64,000 nt of DNA from Cladocopium goreaui (GCA_947184155.2 CAMXCT020000313.1:847972-911971), one strand, 5' to 3'. Positions 1-11,345 are shown, counted from the stretch's first letter. Made by a program: numbers and translations. The notes: a model not told the origin generated them from the letters alone.

Positions 1-1550
1 CTTCTGTTATTCTGGGATTTCTGATGCATATTGACGGGGCATTCTCTGAAGGCGTCCCTCATACTTCAAAGCATGTTTGAAACATTGAGTTGGAGTGGAA
101 GAGGAGGTGGAGAACACTTGGGGTTGAAGCTTGACATGTGGCACTACCTGCAAAATAATTATGTGAAAGAGGGTCAAAATGTGTTTGAAATAATATCATT
201 CTAGGGAACCCCTGGGGAAAGACATTTTGAGGGGGGGGTTAATGGATTTTTTTCCAGGTGTTCCTAGGTTAAGTCGATGAATCGAATGTATGTCAAGCCC
301 CATTGAAATAGTTATGTTTTCTGAAGCTTCGGCAGTTTCATTGGACAATGGACAAACATTCTTGACACCACAAAACGGCAATGCTACGATAGGCTCAACC
401 AAAAAAAATCGAAATAATTGTTTGGCACCTGACCCCTCGTTGGAAAATTATTTTGATGGGGTCGCACCCCGTTAAAATAATTTCTAGCCCAGAAATTATT
501 TTTGCATGGTTTGATTTATGCCAGAAGTATATGGTTTTCGCATGGAATTGACAATTATTTCTGAAAAATTATTTTGGTACGTGACCCCCCCCTGAAATAA
601 TATAGCTACGGTAGCAGTGATATATCATATCTAGTGGGGATGCACTGGGGGATGAACATCGGTTGTAGATTGTCGCCCCAGACGCCCAGAAATCGCCAGG
701 AGAATCCCACCTCTTCCGCTGGTGGGGCCTGGAACACCAAGGCTGGCTGGTGATCGCTGGATATGAATCACCATTTTTAATAGGTAAGTAAACCATCTAT
801 AAATGGGCCATTTTCCATGGCTATGTTAAATAACCATATGGTATGAAATTCGGTTTAGAATTAGGGTTTATGGATGCGACTAAGCAGCCAAAATATGGTA
901 TAGGTTTTGATCCATCCCCATATCTGATTGTATTGCGCTATCCAATTTGGTCAATAATTTTGAGTCAAGGCAGTACTAAAATTAAAGGTGTGAAAGCCAA
1001 GATTGATTCTTATGATTATCATGTGTGACTACATTGTTGGTTTTGGATTTTTGCAGCTGTCATCGCCAGCTTTAGGCCTTTTTTTGTACAAACCTCCATG
1101 GCGATGCTACCCACTGTATTTTACACACATAGTTCAACTCTACGTAGCTAAACTGCAATATCCAGAAGGTCATAGCATTGGTGGAGTGTCCACTTTTCGA
1201 CTCCATACTTTTGCTGGCACTATTTATTGGTTGTCTCAATCCGCCCAATCCCACCTTATCTTGGTCGTCATTCTTATTGATGAAGTTTCATTTCCCTACA
1301 CGTCTTCGTCAAAACCATCATGTTTTTTTTTTTAAATGATATGTTTTAGCTTGCAAAATCACCTGATTTCAATCCTAAAATCTGAGGCCGAAAGAAACAA
1401 CGAAACAACTTCTGGGGCTTCGCCTGACCTTGGGGCTTCGCCGCGCCTTCCGCTGAAGGATGCGGATGGGCTCTTCGCCAGTACCAGTACCACCAGTACC
1501 TGACCGGTGAAAAAACAGAGGGATGCGACATGACAAATTCATGGACTATT
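1..1550. other. AT-rich stretch, no gene recognised
   Basis: Short open frames occur on both strands, but none has convincing protein-like composition, splice signals or a GC-rich codon pattern. A one-ended copy of inverted-repeat family A (TAAATAACCA, then TATGGTA) is visible around 825-843. A small GC-richer patch at about 1400-1500 has no clear reading frame. Confidence 0.5.
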
Positions 1551-1555
1551 CATGG

Positions 1556-1682
1556 ATAGCCTCTGGTAATGACTAACAAAAAGCTATTGAAAATGACCAT
1601 AGAAATTATAGAAATAGTGGATTTTCCCATTGAACATGGTGATGGATTCCATAGTTTTTTGTAAACGTTTACCAGAGGATAT
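1556..1682. repeat. Inverted-repeat element, family A
   Basis: The element opens TAGCCTCTGGTAATGACTAA and closes with TTTACCAGAGGATA, so the ends are imperfect inverted repeats. The interior has the family words TTTTCCCATT and GAAATAGTGGA. It has no coding capacity. Read with splice logic, the ends supply CTG|GTAATG at the left and TACCAG| at the right. It belongs to the group of about ten copies described in the findings. Confidence 0.7.
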
Positions 1683-1812
1683 CCATGTATAGTCCATGTT
1701 GAATCGTAATAATTATCCATGTTAGTTTCCATGTATAATATCCTACTGTTGTGGAAAATATGTGTTAATATCATAATATCCCTCTGTAACATTAATTGTA
1801 TAATCAGTGGTT

Positions 1813-1970
1813 AGATATCCCTTTGATCAATGGATATCTGGTTATGACTAACATAGCCATGGTATAGATGGCCCATAGAAATAGATGGTTCACCTATTAA
1901 ACATTGTGATTTTCCATGGCAAACTGTTAAATAACCAGATGGAAGTATCCCTTTGATCAATGGATATCCA
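1813..1970. repeat. Family A element flanked by a 24-bp direct repeat
   Basis: The core runs from about 1838 (CTGGTTATGACTAACATAG) to 1938 (TTAAATAACCAG). It is bracketed by direct copies of a word containing ATCCCTTTGATCAATGGATA (left from about 1817, right from about 1947). The flanks could be an unusually long target duplication, or a pre-existing repeat into which the element moved. Neither is proven. Confidence 0.6.
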
Positions 1971-2165
1971 TGTATAATCGATGTTGATGGATATCAATCT
2001 ACGGATATCCATATTGCTGTATTCTGTATTAAAAAAATATGGATATCCATTGATTAGAATAATGAAATTTAGGCAATCGGTACTCCGTAATGTTCTGTAA
2101 CTATTCCATCTGTATTTACTGTTTCCTGCAATATTACCATATTCTGCTACATGACAGATAATCAA

Positions 2166-2400
2166 ACAGATAGATAGATAGATAGATAGATAGATGGATA
2201 GATAGATAGATGGATAGATAGCTAGCTAGATAGATAGAGAGAGAGAGATAGAGAGATAGAGAGATAGACGGATAGATCGATAGATGGATAGATGGATGGA
2301 TGGATAGATAGGTAGATAGGTCGATCAGTAGATAGGTAGATAGGTCGAACTGTAGATAGGTAGATAGGTAGATGGAGAGATGGATAGATGGATATATATA
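2166..2400. repeat. GATA/GATG microsatellite
   Basis: About 235 bp of GATA units with GATG, GAGA and TCGA interruptions, ending in a short TA run. The 95-residue Ser/Tyr/Leu-rich open frame on the minus strand across it only reflects the repeat. Confidence 0.95.
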
Positions 2401-2423
2401 TATATATTCATATATGGTCAACG

Positions 2424-2650
2424 AATTATTCCGTAACCAAAACGTATTATTCTATAACCACAGCGTATTATTCCTCAACCAAGGATTATTCCATAACCAA
2501 CACGTATTATTCTTGAACCATAAAGTGTTATTCGTCAACCAACGATTATTCCACAACTAAGAAGAAATGTTCTGGAACCAAACCGTATGATTCCTCAACC
2601 AACAATTATTCCATAACCAAAACGGGCTTTTCCAAAACCAAAAGGGATTT
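2424..2650. repeat. ATTATTCC-AACCAA minisatellite (array 1)
   Basis: About ten imperfect copies of a 20-22 bp unit built on TTATTCCATAACCAAAACG. Its reverse complement, TTGGTTATGGAATAA, closely matches the unit of the array at 2955-3250 (TTGGTTGTGGAATC). The two arrays therefore look like diverged inverted copies of one minisatellite family. Confidence 0.85.
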
Positions 2651-2698
2651 GAACCAAACCAAGACATGAACTGCTCTAACCCAAGTTCCGGTCGCATC

Positions 2699-2953
2699 TT
2701 CTAAGAAGCGGGGCTGCTGGCTGAATACTTAAATTTGATCTTTTGGTTTGCGGGGGTGGGGGATTTTGTAAGTTTCTTGTAACTTGTCAAGAATCTTCTA
2801 TAATGAAAGTAAGTAGCGGTAGTCTTCCCTAGGAAGCAGGGCTGCTTGCTGAATACTTAAATTTGATCTATTGTTTTGCGGGGGTGGGGGATTTAAGTTT
2901 CTTGTAACTTGTCAAGAATTTTCTACAATGAAAGTAAGTAGCGGCAGTCTTCC
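2699..2953. repeat. Tandem duplication of a ~128-bp unit
   Basis: Two head-to-tail copies share GGGGCTGCT-GCTGAATACTTAAAT, GCGGGGGTGGGGGATTT and AATGAAAGTAAGTAGCGG, and differ by small indels and substitutions. The duplication separates the two inverted minisatellite arrays. No coding potential is seen. Confidence 0.85.
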
Positions 2954-2954
2954 T

Positions 2955-3250
2955 GGTGGAATCAATAGTTGTTAGTTGTAGAATCGCGAGATTTTGGTTG
3001 TGGAATCCTGAGATGTTAGTTGTGGAATCGTGAGAGTTTGGTTGTGGAATCCTGAGGTTTTGGTTGTGGAATCTTGGGAGTTTGGTTGTGGAATGAAGAG
3101 ATTTTGTTGTGGAATCGTGACATTTTGGTTGTGGAATCGTGAGAATGTAGTTGTGGAAGCGCGCCGGCTTTGGTTGGGGAATCGCGTGGTTTGGTTCTGG
3201 AATCGCGTGGTTTTGGTTCTGGAAGCGTGAGAACGTAGTTGGGGAATCGC
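2955..3250. repeat. TTGGTTGTGGAATC minisatellite (array 2)
   Basis: Thirteen or so copies of a 20-22 bp unit, TTTTGGTTGTGGAATCGTGA, with single-base variants. Open frames cross it on both strands (up to 162 residues on the minus strand), but their sequence only repeats the unit. Confidence 0.9.
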
Positions 3251-3339
3251 GCTTTGTTCTATATACATAAATATGTATATATATATATGGATATATAATT
3301 AGATGGATAAACAGAATAGAAAGTAAACAGAATTCAAGA

Positions 3340-3470
3340 TAGACAGAAAAGATCAACCGAATAAAAGATAAGCAGAATCAAAGATAAGCAGAATAGAAGA
3401 TACGCAGAATAGAAGATAAGCAGAATAAAAGGTAAAACAGAAGAAAAGAGAAACAGAATGAAATAAAACA
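3340..3470. repeat. AGATAAGCAGAAT short tandem repeat
   Basis: Six or more degenerate copies of an A-rich unit of about 20 bp (AGATAAGCAGAATAAA). No coding potential. Confidence 0.75.
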
Positions 3471-3704
3471 CAAAGACGCAAGTTGAATTGATTGAATCAG
3501 ATTGAGTCTGAATTGGGATTCAAAAACAAAGAAAGTAAGACCGATGAGGAAAGGATGGACGGGATAGATAGGACATTAGTGATGCTTTGTTTTCGATCAC
3601 GCACATATCACCGTTGCAGCCCCACCCAAATTGGCTGAAAAAATCACCATTTTCCCACCATTCTCCCCCGGATTTGCCCCATCCCATGGCCGGCCGCCTA
3701 GCCA

Positions 3705-3840
3705 ATTGGTGGCCGTGGGCGGCGTGGGCACCTCCCGCAGCACCGGCGGCGGCGGCACCGCGGCGTGTTTCGCGCCCCGCGGCGGTGCCGGGGGCACCAC
3801 GGTGGCCGCCGGCAGCGGCGGAGGCCTTGGGGGACGTGTG
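3705..3840. other. Strongly GC-rich island, possible Gly-rich exon
   Basis: About 135 bp of very high GC stands in otherwise AT-rich sequence. On the plus strand it reads VAVGGVGTSRSTGGGG, then FAPRGGAGGTT, and ends next to GTGTGG, a possible donor. Nearly every third codon position is G or C. The minus strand also has an Ala/Gly/Arg-rich open frame, so the strand is not settled. The island resembles the exon islands seen elsewhere in the window. Confidence 0.35.
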
Positions 3841-3984
3841 GGTAAAACAATGCCATGTTTACCATTGTTTTAAATTAGGTGGTTTACCCAACTTAAATTT
3901 ATGATAATTATAGGTAATCACCAATTAGACTAAGTGTTTCATTGGTAACTTTATGATCAACACGAATGGGGATGATCCATGGGG

Positions 3985-4110
3985 TTTACCTGCTAGCTAT
4001 TTGTCACAGTTTGCTATGGAAAATGCCCTACTTACAGATGTTAAAAATGATAATTGATCTATTAAAAATGGTGATTTGCCATAGCAAACTGTTCAATAAC
4101 CAGGGGGTAA
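3985..4110. repeat. Degenerate family A element
   Basis: The inner inverted repeats CAGTTTGCTATGG (4007) and CCATAGCAAACTG (near 4079) survive, and the right end retains AATAACCAGGGGGTA. The left end has decayed. Confidence 0.5.
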
Positions 4111-5140
4111 CATCAAGGGGAAGGATTATCACAACTCATCCAATTAGGGGAAATATTTCTAAAATATAATGGTTGTGATCTTCCCTATTAACTATATTGC
4201 ATTCAATATAATGTGTATATATATAATGCTAGTGATATAGGGGCCCATACCAACCAATAATACTGGGGATTGTACCCCCTAATGCTATTGATACTATTGG
4301 TTGGTATATTGATATTGTGATAGTGGTTGGTATCATCCACGAACTAAGCCCCCATTATGTTGGTGAACGCATCGTCCCTGCACTAATCAAGAAAACCAAC
4401 CGGGGTAGATCGCAGCCACTGCTCACTGCTCATATATATATAATGAAGATCATTCAATGTCTTCTAAGGAAAAAAAATGTTGTCAAGCAAGAAACAATGA
4501 AATAGTTGATGAACAGTCATGCGCAAATCAAATGAGCAATGTTCAAAATCCTGTTTCACACGTACGAAGACTCACATGATTCTTCATCCCCCCTTTTTTG
4601 GAAAGGGGATGACAAGCAACAAAAAAGTGGTGAACAAACATAGAAATCTAAGCAACCAAAATAGTGATTTGAAATACAGATTAGGATTGGATTGCCAATC
4701 ATGGGGAGTTATTTTTATGCAGTTCCTCCCAAAAGTTTCACAGCTGAACATTTTGGGAAAGAACCAACAAAACATTTCTGTTGCAAAAAACCAAGGGTCC
4801 ATTTTGAGCGACCTAGTTTTGGCTGATACTCACGTAAATTGGGGAGAACGACGCAAAACACTCGGGCTTCGCCTACTACTTGCAGATGCTCTTGTGGCTT
4901 ATGTTTGCCACAAATGACCGGCGATTCTGTATTTCTTTAAGTTCAATCATGTGTCCACGCGACATGTGTTCCAGATCATCCCTATGGGCAGATGTAGCGA
5001 GATTTTTTGGGGATCTCTCACATATATCAGATTGTTAAAGTAAAAAACTAAAGATTGGTTCAAGTTGTGATACTAATCACCAATTCTATATTTGGGTATG
5101 ATCATTCCGCCACATCCCCGAATTGGTAAGGACTTGCTAG
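4111..5140. other. AT-rich stretch, no gene recognised
   Basis: A 132-residue open frame on the plus strand (4519-4917) has Lys/Asn/Ser-rich AT-driven composition and no domain I recognise. I leave it unassigned. Confidence 0.45.
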
Positions 5141-5258
5141 TACCATATTGACTAACAGTTTGCCATGGTATAGATGGCCCATTGAAATAGATGGTTTACC
5201 GAACTAAAAAATGGGTGGATCTTTCCATGGCAAACTGGCAATGTCATAACCAGATGGT
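5141..5258. repeat. Family A element
   Basis: The left end (TACCATATTGACTAACAGTT) is altered, while the right end (CATAACCAGATGGTA) is typical. The inner arms TTTGCCATGG and CCATGGCAAAC are complementary, and the interior has the family word AAATAGATGGTTTACC. Confidence 0.65.
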
Positions 5259-5503
5259 AGTACCATATTGCCCACATCAAATACCGATGTTTTGAACCAC
5301 CTAATCTTCATCCCGGGGACTGCTGGGCATCTTCAGCTTCATCTCGCACCTACCGCGGTAGGAAGTGTTGTGTGGCTTGGTGTGAATGGTTACCCGAATT
5401 GAAAATAAAGATTCAACGTGTTTAACGGATTTTAACGTTTGAACATGTGAAATTCATCTGCAGATTCAGCTCGGGTGCTCAAAAAGCAAGTGCCCTTTAA
5501 AAA

Positions 5504-5622
5504 TACCATCTGGTTATTTAACATAGCCATAGAAAGATCCACCCATTTTTAATAGGTAAACCGGTAAACCATCTATTTCGATTAGGGCCGTCATGGCTAT
5601 GTAACAGTCATAACCAGAGGCT
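5504..5622. repeat. Family A element
   Basis: It opens TACCATCTGGTTATTTAAC and closes with TAACCAGAGGCTA. The family words CCACCCATTTTTAATAGG and AAACCATCTATTTCGATT are present. The termini read CTG|GTTATT and AACCAG|. Confidence 0.75.
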
Positions 5623-5639
5623 AATGGCCCATCTCACAT

Positions 5640-6478
5640 CGAATATTGGAGGATGCCAGCCGCAAATCCTGTTAGTGCTTCTAGCGCAAGAGAAAGTCAA
5701 TTGGGCTTACCCTCTGATAACCAAAGCAATGGAAATCCACCATTTATAGATGGTTTTCAAAGGATAATCTCCATTTATAGGGTTTTGTCCATTGCGCTGC
5801 CCACGGTTGTGCAGCCGTTCAACCTCGTGTCGTCATGTTTGTTCACATATGAAAATAATCACGTCCGGGACTCCCTGATCACTGAGTTTGTTCCCTTTTG
5901 ACCAGGCATTCCAAAAATATTGCTTCTTTCCGTAGGTCGTTCGAACTGACACCTACACACATGATATATCATCATATAACATCATATATCATTGTATATC
6001 ATCGTATACCATCGTACATCATCATATATCATCGTTATATATAAATATATCGTCGTTATATATATATATCATCGTTATATATATATACAGTACAAAGACA
6101 GTATATATCCTCATTGTATCCCGATTCTATCTCATTAAATTCCACCGATTCTTGCTGCGAACTGGAAACCCCCCACCACATCGCCTGGCGCTGCAGAATC
6201 TTCGGACGTCCCCACACCTTTTCGGACCGTTGTCTTTTCATCATTCAGCAAAATCAATACATCATAATATTATATATATATATAAGATTCATAATACATG
6301 AGATCCTTCATCTTTCAGCTTCATCTTAAATCATTCATAAATTCCAAGTCTTTAAGATGCTGCCCTGGTGACGATTTCCTGCCCCGGTGACCATAAAAAT
6401 GGTGTTTTCTGAACAGACCGCCTTCACAGCCAGAATTTGCGAGCTCGGGGATGTGTGATATCTCTTGGGTATGATTCT
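5640..6478. other. No gene recognised; ATCAT-type repeat at 5960-6090
   Basis: The stretch contains degenerate CATATATCATCGTATA repeats. A 82-residue plus-strand open frame at 5653-5901 (PAANPVSASSARESQLG...) is protein-like at its start but cannot be tied to splice sites or a family. Confidence 0.4.
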
Positions 6479-6479
6479 G

Positions 6480-6626
6480 CTGGGCAAGTCTTCGCATTTC
6501 TGCTGGGCACATCGGAGTTTTTCCAGTGGCTCAGCGGCATCCAAGTCCTGCTGACTCAAAATCCCTGCTGCGATTGCTGCTGTTGCTGTGCTCAACATTG
6601 TTCGGTTGGCGTGTTCAACACCCAAT
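6480..6626 (-). CDS. Coding exon, unknown protein
   Basis: A good acceptor (TTTTGTTTCAG, just above 6626) is followed by an open frame reading LGVEHANRTMLSTATAAI, AAGILSQQDLDAAEPL, EKLRCAQQKCEDLPS. The peptide has the composition of a soluble helical segment. The 3' boundary is not clear; the frame stays open past the GC-rich part and no good GT donor lies at 6480. I do not recognise the family. It is the best-supported coding signal in the first 12 kb and lies on the minus strand like the other exons. Confidence 0.5.
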
Positions 6627-6759
6627 CTGAAACAAAATAAACATTAGTTTCATTGCTTCACCGGGTGAACATTATAATGTTTATAACAATGGGACGAACA
6701 TATAATCTGAAAATGGGGTGAAGATTAGTAATCGTCCCATTTTCAGTTCATATGTTCAA

Positions 6760-6912
6760 ATGACCACTGAAACATCCGAGGAAACTACTCCAACTACAAC
6801 GGCTGTTGCTCGAGCATCGCTTTCGCAAATGCCATTCCAGGAAGAGGTGAACTGTGGATTCCTTGACTTCCTCCACAAACATCAAAGGGCTCACAATTCA
6901 CGATTACAGTAA
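6760..6912 (+). CDS. Small open frame, doubtful
   Basis: An ATG-started frame of 50 residues (MTTETSEETTPTTTAVAR, then SLSQMPFQEEVNCGF) ends at a TAA. It is more protein-like than its surroundings but has no family match I know and no splice support. It could be a terminal exon or chance. Confidence 0.2.
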   Translation: MTTETSEETTPTTTAVARASLSQMPFQEEVNCGFLDFLHKHQRAHNSRLQ

Positions 6913-6924
6913 CATCCATGGCTC

Positions 6925-7080
6925 TGTATATATATATATATATATACATACATACATTACATTACATGACATGACATGACATGACATTACATTCCATTAC
7001 ATACATACAAAGGCATCTAGCAGAATCTAGCCATGTATGTGCATATGCTCTATGTATGTGTAAATTTATAGTATATGTAT
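6925..7080. repeat. TA, ACATT and ACATG short repeats
   Basis: A TA run, then TACATACAT, ACATTACATG and ACATGACATG pentamer repeats, then TATGTATGTG. No gene. Confidence 0.85.
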
Positions 7081-7084
7081 GTGT

Positions 7085-8985
7085 ATTCTATGTCTAACTC
7101 CCTGTTCCCTGTTGCGGCCTTGGGCTCCGCGGAATGGCGGCCATTAATGGGACCCTCCCCTCAGAGCACGGGGAAGGTCAATGGTGATATTATGGGAATA
7201 TGATTGGAGAAAAACATATATATTATGTATATAGATATTAGATATAAATATATAGTTAATATATATATATATTTGCAAATATCATCAACGACACTGTCAT
7301 AGGTTCCGGTCGTGACAATAAGTTGTGTAAGCACAGTTTTGTTCAGGTTTGTTGGCCAAAAGAACAGGTGACAACATGTTGCATATTTCAATGTTTTGCT
7401 ACGGCCCATCGGGTGTATTCCTTGGCTAAAAGCGGCTAAAATCACGAAGCAAAATCATGGCTGGGCTCAATCATCCCATTCGGCTTGTTCCCAAAGAATC
7501 TCGGTGAAGCAGTGCATTCCCAAATCGACCAAGAGAACTTGGCTATTGCCATGTTGGGTACCACCTCATGTTTACCCTGGAAAATTGAAGAAGCGCATGA
7601 TACAAATCCCCAAAATGATTTTTGATAGATCCATCTTGAGAAAATACATTTCGGTTGGGTAAACATCATGTTTTTCTGGTCTATTGGTCAAAGCAGCATT
7701 GTGGGTCAATCTCCATTTGAAACCTAAAATTCTGATCCCGCGTCAGAGAAATCACAATCTTTAACTCCTATGTTTCTAAAAAATCACCATGTAATCACCA
7801 TTTGCTATTCGAAGGTGTTCTCTCAAGTGGGGGTACCCCCAAATCATCCAGTCGTCATGGATGACCATGTTCCACTAACCATTAGTAACCACTATAAACC
7901 ACTATTAACCACCATTATCCACCACCAACCTGTTTCTCATCAGGTTCAAAATCTTCGTTCACCGGTTAAACCCATGGTGACGACTGGGGATCCCCCATGA
8001 CTTAAGCTCGGCACGAGTCGACTTCCGGGCCTTCGCCTCACCATAGGTTGGAAACCCAATGTTTTGAGTCACGATCAATGACGGATCATAGATAAGGGGG
8101 TCCCCCCATTTTGGGAAACCTAAATGATATGATTTATATATATAATTATATATATATGTATCGGAAATGATATGGTTTATATATGGGGTAACTATGCCAA
8201 AATCACAAAATAGAATATTCCCTAGCTGCAATGTTGGTTTATTTTGGGATAGTTTCCCAATTTCTTCAACCATCATTCCACGGACGTCGCAGTGAGGTCG
8301 TTATATTTTTTTCGGATGGATGTTGTACCATGTTGTACCCTATGTTCTTCAAGAATTTGCAGGCCAAGTTGACGGAAAAAATCCATTGCACCACATTTAA
8401 ACAGCAAAGATCATGATGCCTTATTTGAGCATCAAAAACTGTGGGATCATCCACAAAAATAAGACGTCACAGCACAAATTGGTATGTTCCTATTTTAACT
8501 ATATTGATTATGTTCTTGTTTTTCTTGTTCGACCGACAAAATGATGATGATGATGATGATGATGTAAACGACAGAGAAAGGTGGTTTCACCACCCAAAAA
8601 TGATGTTTGACCAGCGGAAATTCTTCTCATGTCCTCAGTAATCCAACCGGTTCCCCACCTGCGATGGCGCAATTTTGCCTGGCCGAGCGTCGACCAACAT
8701 TGTCATCAAACATGTTTTCTTTGCTGGAAAATCCCGTGAAAATCCCTTCTAAATGAACATTTAAATGATAAGATCATGAAAAAATCTGGGAAAATCCTCT
8801 ACATGGAGGTCTATCGCTGGGAAAATCATGGAACTAAATGGGAGATCCGCAAAGTTGGATACATGGATACGGGGGTGCCCTGTTCTTGGACGCAGATCAT
8901 GACAGGATAGGACATATGCAACCGTTTGCGGGACAAACACATGTTGTACAATATGCATACACAGTGTACTACACGCATGTCTATA
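7085..8985. other. No gene recognised
   Basis: Mixed AT-rich sequence with short TA runs and a GATGAT run near 8543-8563. Open frames up to 105 residues lack protein-like composition and splice support. A small GC-richer patch at 8655-8695 is too short to judge. Confidence 0.45.
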
Positions 8986-9040
8986 TATATATATATATTA
9001 TGTATGTATGTATGTATGTATGTATGTATGTATGTATGTA

Positions 9041-9083
<43 letters not shown>

Positions 9084-9305
9084 ATGTATGTATGTATGTA
9101 TGTATGTATGTACATTATGTATGTACATTATGTATGTATGTATGTACGTAAGTATGTATGTATGTATATATGTATATATGTATATTTATATACAGTGTAT
9201 GTATATGTCTAATATTAATATTATATATATATTATAATATTATATTTATATATATAATATAATATAATATAATATAATATAACATAATATAATATAATAT
9301 AATAT
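8984..9305. repeat. Compound microsatellite (TA, TATG, TGTC, TAATA)
   Basis: Successive blocks of TA, TATG (about 9000-9040), TGTC (about 9042-9080), TATG again, and AATAT/TAATA pentamers (about 9240-9305). Open frames of 100-124 residues over it are repeat translations. Confidence 0.95.
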
Positions 9306-9355
9306 ACAGAAAGGACTGTTGTGGCCGCCCAAATCTCACACTTAATATGTATAAA

Positions 9356-9456
9356 GAATACTTCTTGTGAGATTTGGGTGTCACAACATTCCCTTCCGAT
9401 AACTTGTGTTCTTGTGAGATTTGGGTGTCACAACATTCCCTTCCGATAACTTGTGT
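9356..9456. repeat. ~47-bp tandem direct repeat
   Basis: Two copies of a word containing TTGTGAGATTTGGGTGTCAC and CCCTTCCGATAACTTGTG lie head to tail. A related inverted piece (GGCCGCCCAAATCTCACA) lies just to the left near 9320. Confidence 0.85.
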
Positions 9457-9478
9457 GTTGATATCTGTTCAAGCCCCA

Positions 9479-9690
9479 AGGATTAATCTGGATTAATCTG
9501 GGACCAAAAAAAACAAAAAAAACAAAAAAAACAAAAAAAAAACAAAAAAAACAATGTTTTCAGGACTACTTGGATCAGGGCTATCTTTAGACTAGTCTCC
9601 AAAACATTGGGTTTTTTTGGTTTTTTTGTTTTTTTTGTTTTTTTTGGTTTTTTTGGTCCCAGATTAATCCAGATTAATCCAGATTAATCC
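9479..9690. repeat. Foldback (hairpin) element with A/C and T/G arms
   Basis: The left arm GGATTAATCTGGGACC is followed by (A)nC blocks and CAATGTTTT. The right arm AAAACATTG is followed by G(T)n blocks and GGTCCCAGATTAATCC. The arms are reverse complements over about 80 bp with a loop of about 45 bp, so the whole segment can fold into one long hairpin. It has no coding capacity. Confidence 0.9.
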
Positions 9691-9699
9691 AAGCTAATC

Positions 9700-10110
9700 T
9701 ACGATCATCAGATCTATTTAACATTTAAGTACTAACATGTGGTTGGCTAATTTTCTATATTCTCTGGTCATCTGCCTTTATTGGCTTTTAGCGCCGCTCT
9801 CTCTGTGTCTGGACTCCTGAAGCAAGTTAATCTAAGATCATCAGATCTATTTAACTACTACTTTCTAACATATGGTTGGCTAATTTTCTATATTCCCTAG
9901 TCATCTGCCTTTATTGGCTTTTAGCGTCGCTCTCTCTGTGTCTGGACTCCTGAAGCTATGGCATGTGGTTGGCTAATTTTCTATATTCTCTGGTCATCTG
10001 CCTTTATTGGCTTTTAGCGCCGCTCTCTCTGTGTCTGGACTACTGAAGCAAGTTAATCTAAGATCATCAGATCTATTTAACTACTAATTTCCAACATGTG
10101 GTTAGCTAAT
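9700..10110. repeat. Three direct repeats of ~125 bp
   Basis: Each copy carries ATCATCAGATCTATTTAAC (lost in the middle one), TGGTTGGCTAATTTTCTATA, CATCTGCCTTTATTGGCTTT and CTCTCTGTGTCTGGACT. A fourth partial copy begins near 10060. Confidence 0.9.
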
Positions 10111-10132
10111 TTTCTATATTCCCTGCTCATCC

Positions 10133-10276
10133 ATCAAATATAGGCCATGTCGTTTGAATCCACAAGTAAGCATTAGCACATGGAAGTTTCCTCAAGTAAG
10201 GATCCATCAAATATATACCATATTGTTTGAATCCACAAGTAAAGATTGGCACATAGAAGTTTCTTCAATTAAGGAT
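10133..10276. repeat. Tandem duplication of a ~71-bp unit
   Basis: Two copies share CATCAAATATA, TTTGAATCCACAAGTAA, GCACAT-GAAGTTTC and AAGGATCCATCAA. Confidence 0.8.
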
Positions 10277-10514
10277 CCATCAAGTGACCCTCCAAACAAA
10301 GCCTGAGTACTTTATGCCAGGCGCAGGTTCATGTAAAGATCATATCATTGTCTTTTTACCATTTTGGGACCAAGCATCCATAACATTTGAAACATGCTTC
10401 TTTGTTGCAGGCAAAAACCTGGGGATACTTGAAACAGTTTTGGATTTTCCATATACATTTTTCCAATAGTAGCTAGCACTTCAATCTCTATATGTTCACT
10501 GACAGTTTCCTCCA

Positions 10515-10905
10515 AAGATTCTTACTTGAGATTTACATGTGATGCTCTTGGATCTGTACAAATGCTTACTTGTGAATACAAAGAAGTTTATTGTTTTGTT
10601 TAAAACCTCTTGACTTGAGATTTACATGTGATGTTCTTGGACCTGTACAGATGTTTACTTGTGAACACAAACAGAAACTTGTATTGTCCTGCCTAAAACA
10701 TCCTTACTTGAGATTTACATGTGATGTTCTTGGATTTTTGTGGTATATTAGAGCATCTTTACTTGAGATTTACATGTGTAGGGGATGATCCTGGGCCTGT
10801 ACAGATGTTTCCTTGTGAGCCAAAAGAATCTTTTATGGTTCCTTGAAACCTCTTTACTTGAGATTTACATATGATGATCTTGGATCTTTAGAGATGCTTA
10901 CTTAC
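10515..10905. repeat. ~88-bp repeat family, about five copies
   Basis: Repeated blocks of TTACTTGAGATTTACATGTG, then TCTTGGATCTGTACAGATG and TTACTTGTGAACA, start near 10525, 10612, 10702, 10757 and 10853. Divergence is moderate. Confidence 0.85.
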
Positions 10906-11139
10906 TTGTGAACAGAAATAACCTTTTATGATTCTTCAAATCATTTTTGTAAACAAGTGCACTGGGCCTTTGCACTTGCAATTGTTTCAAAGTTTTGGGA
11001 AAGGAAACAAGTTGCTGGCATTGCCAGTTTTGATTGCATCACACTATGAATTTTATATGTCCATATTGGTGTCCAAAGGTTTGGGAATCAGTGGAATCAA
11101 GTCCAAATGTATAATCAAAATCCTTAAAAACCACATGTC

Positions 11140-11345
11140 AGCCCTTGAATTTTCATATAAATTTTATATGAAGTTTATATGCAGTTTATATGCAGTTTAT
11201 ATGCAGTTTATATGCAGTTTCAAAACTACATGTAGTTTATATGCAGTTTTGACCAAACTACATGTAGTTTATATGCAGTTTTGAAAACTGCATATAAACT
11301 GCATATAAACTACATATAAACTGCATATAAACTGCATACCAAAAA
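11140..11345. repeat. TTTATATGCAG 11-bp repeat in a large palindrome
   Basis: The left half has repeated AGTTTATATGCAGTTT and ACTACATGTAGTTTATATGC. After a centre near 11283 (CAGTTTTGAAAACTG) the same units continue in reverse complement (CTGCATATAAACTGCATATA). The segment is a near-perfect inverted repeat of an 11-bp minisatellite. Confidence 0.9.

Noticed and set aside
4519..4917. 132-residue plus-strand open frame
   Set aside because: AT-driven Lys/Asn/Ser composition, no splice sites and no domain; likely chance.
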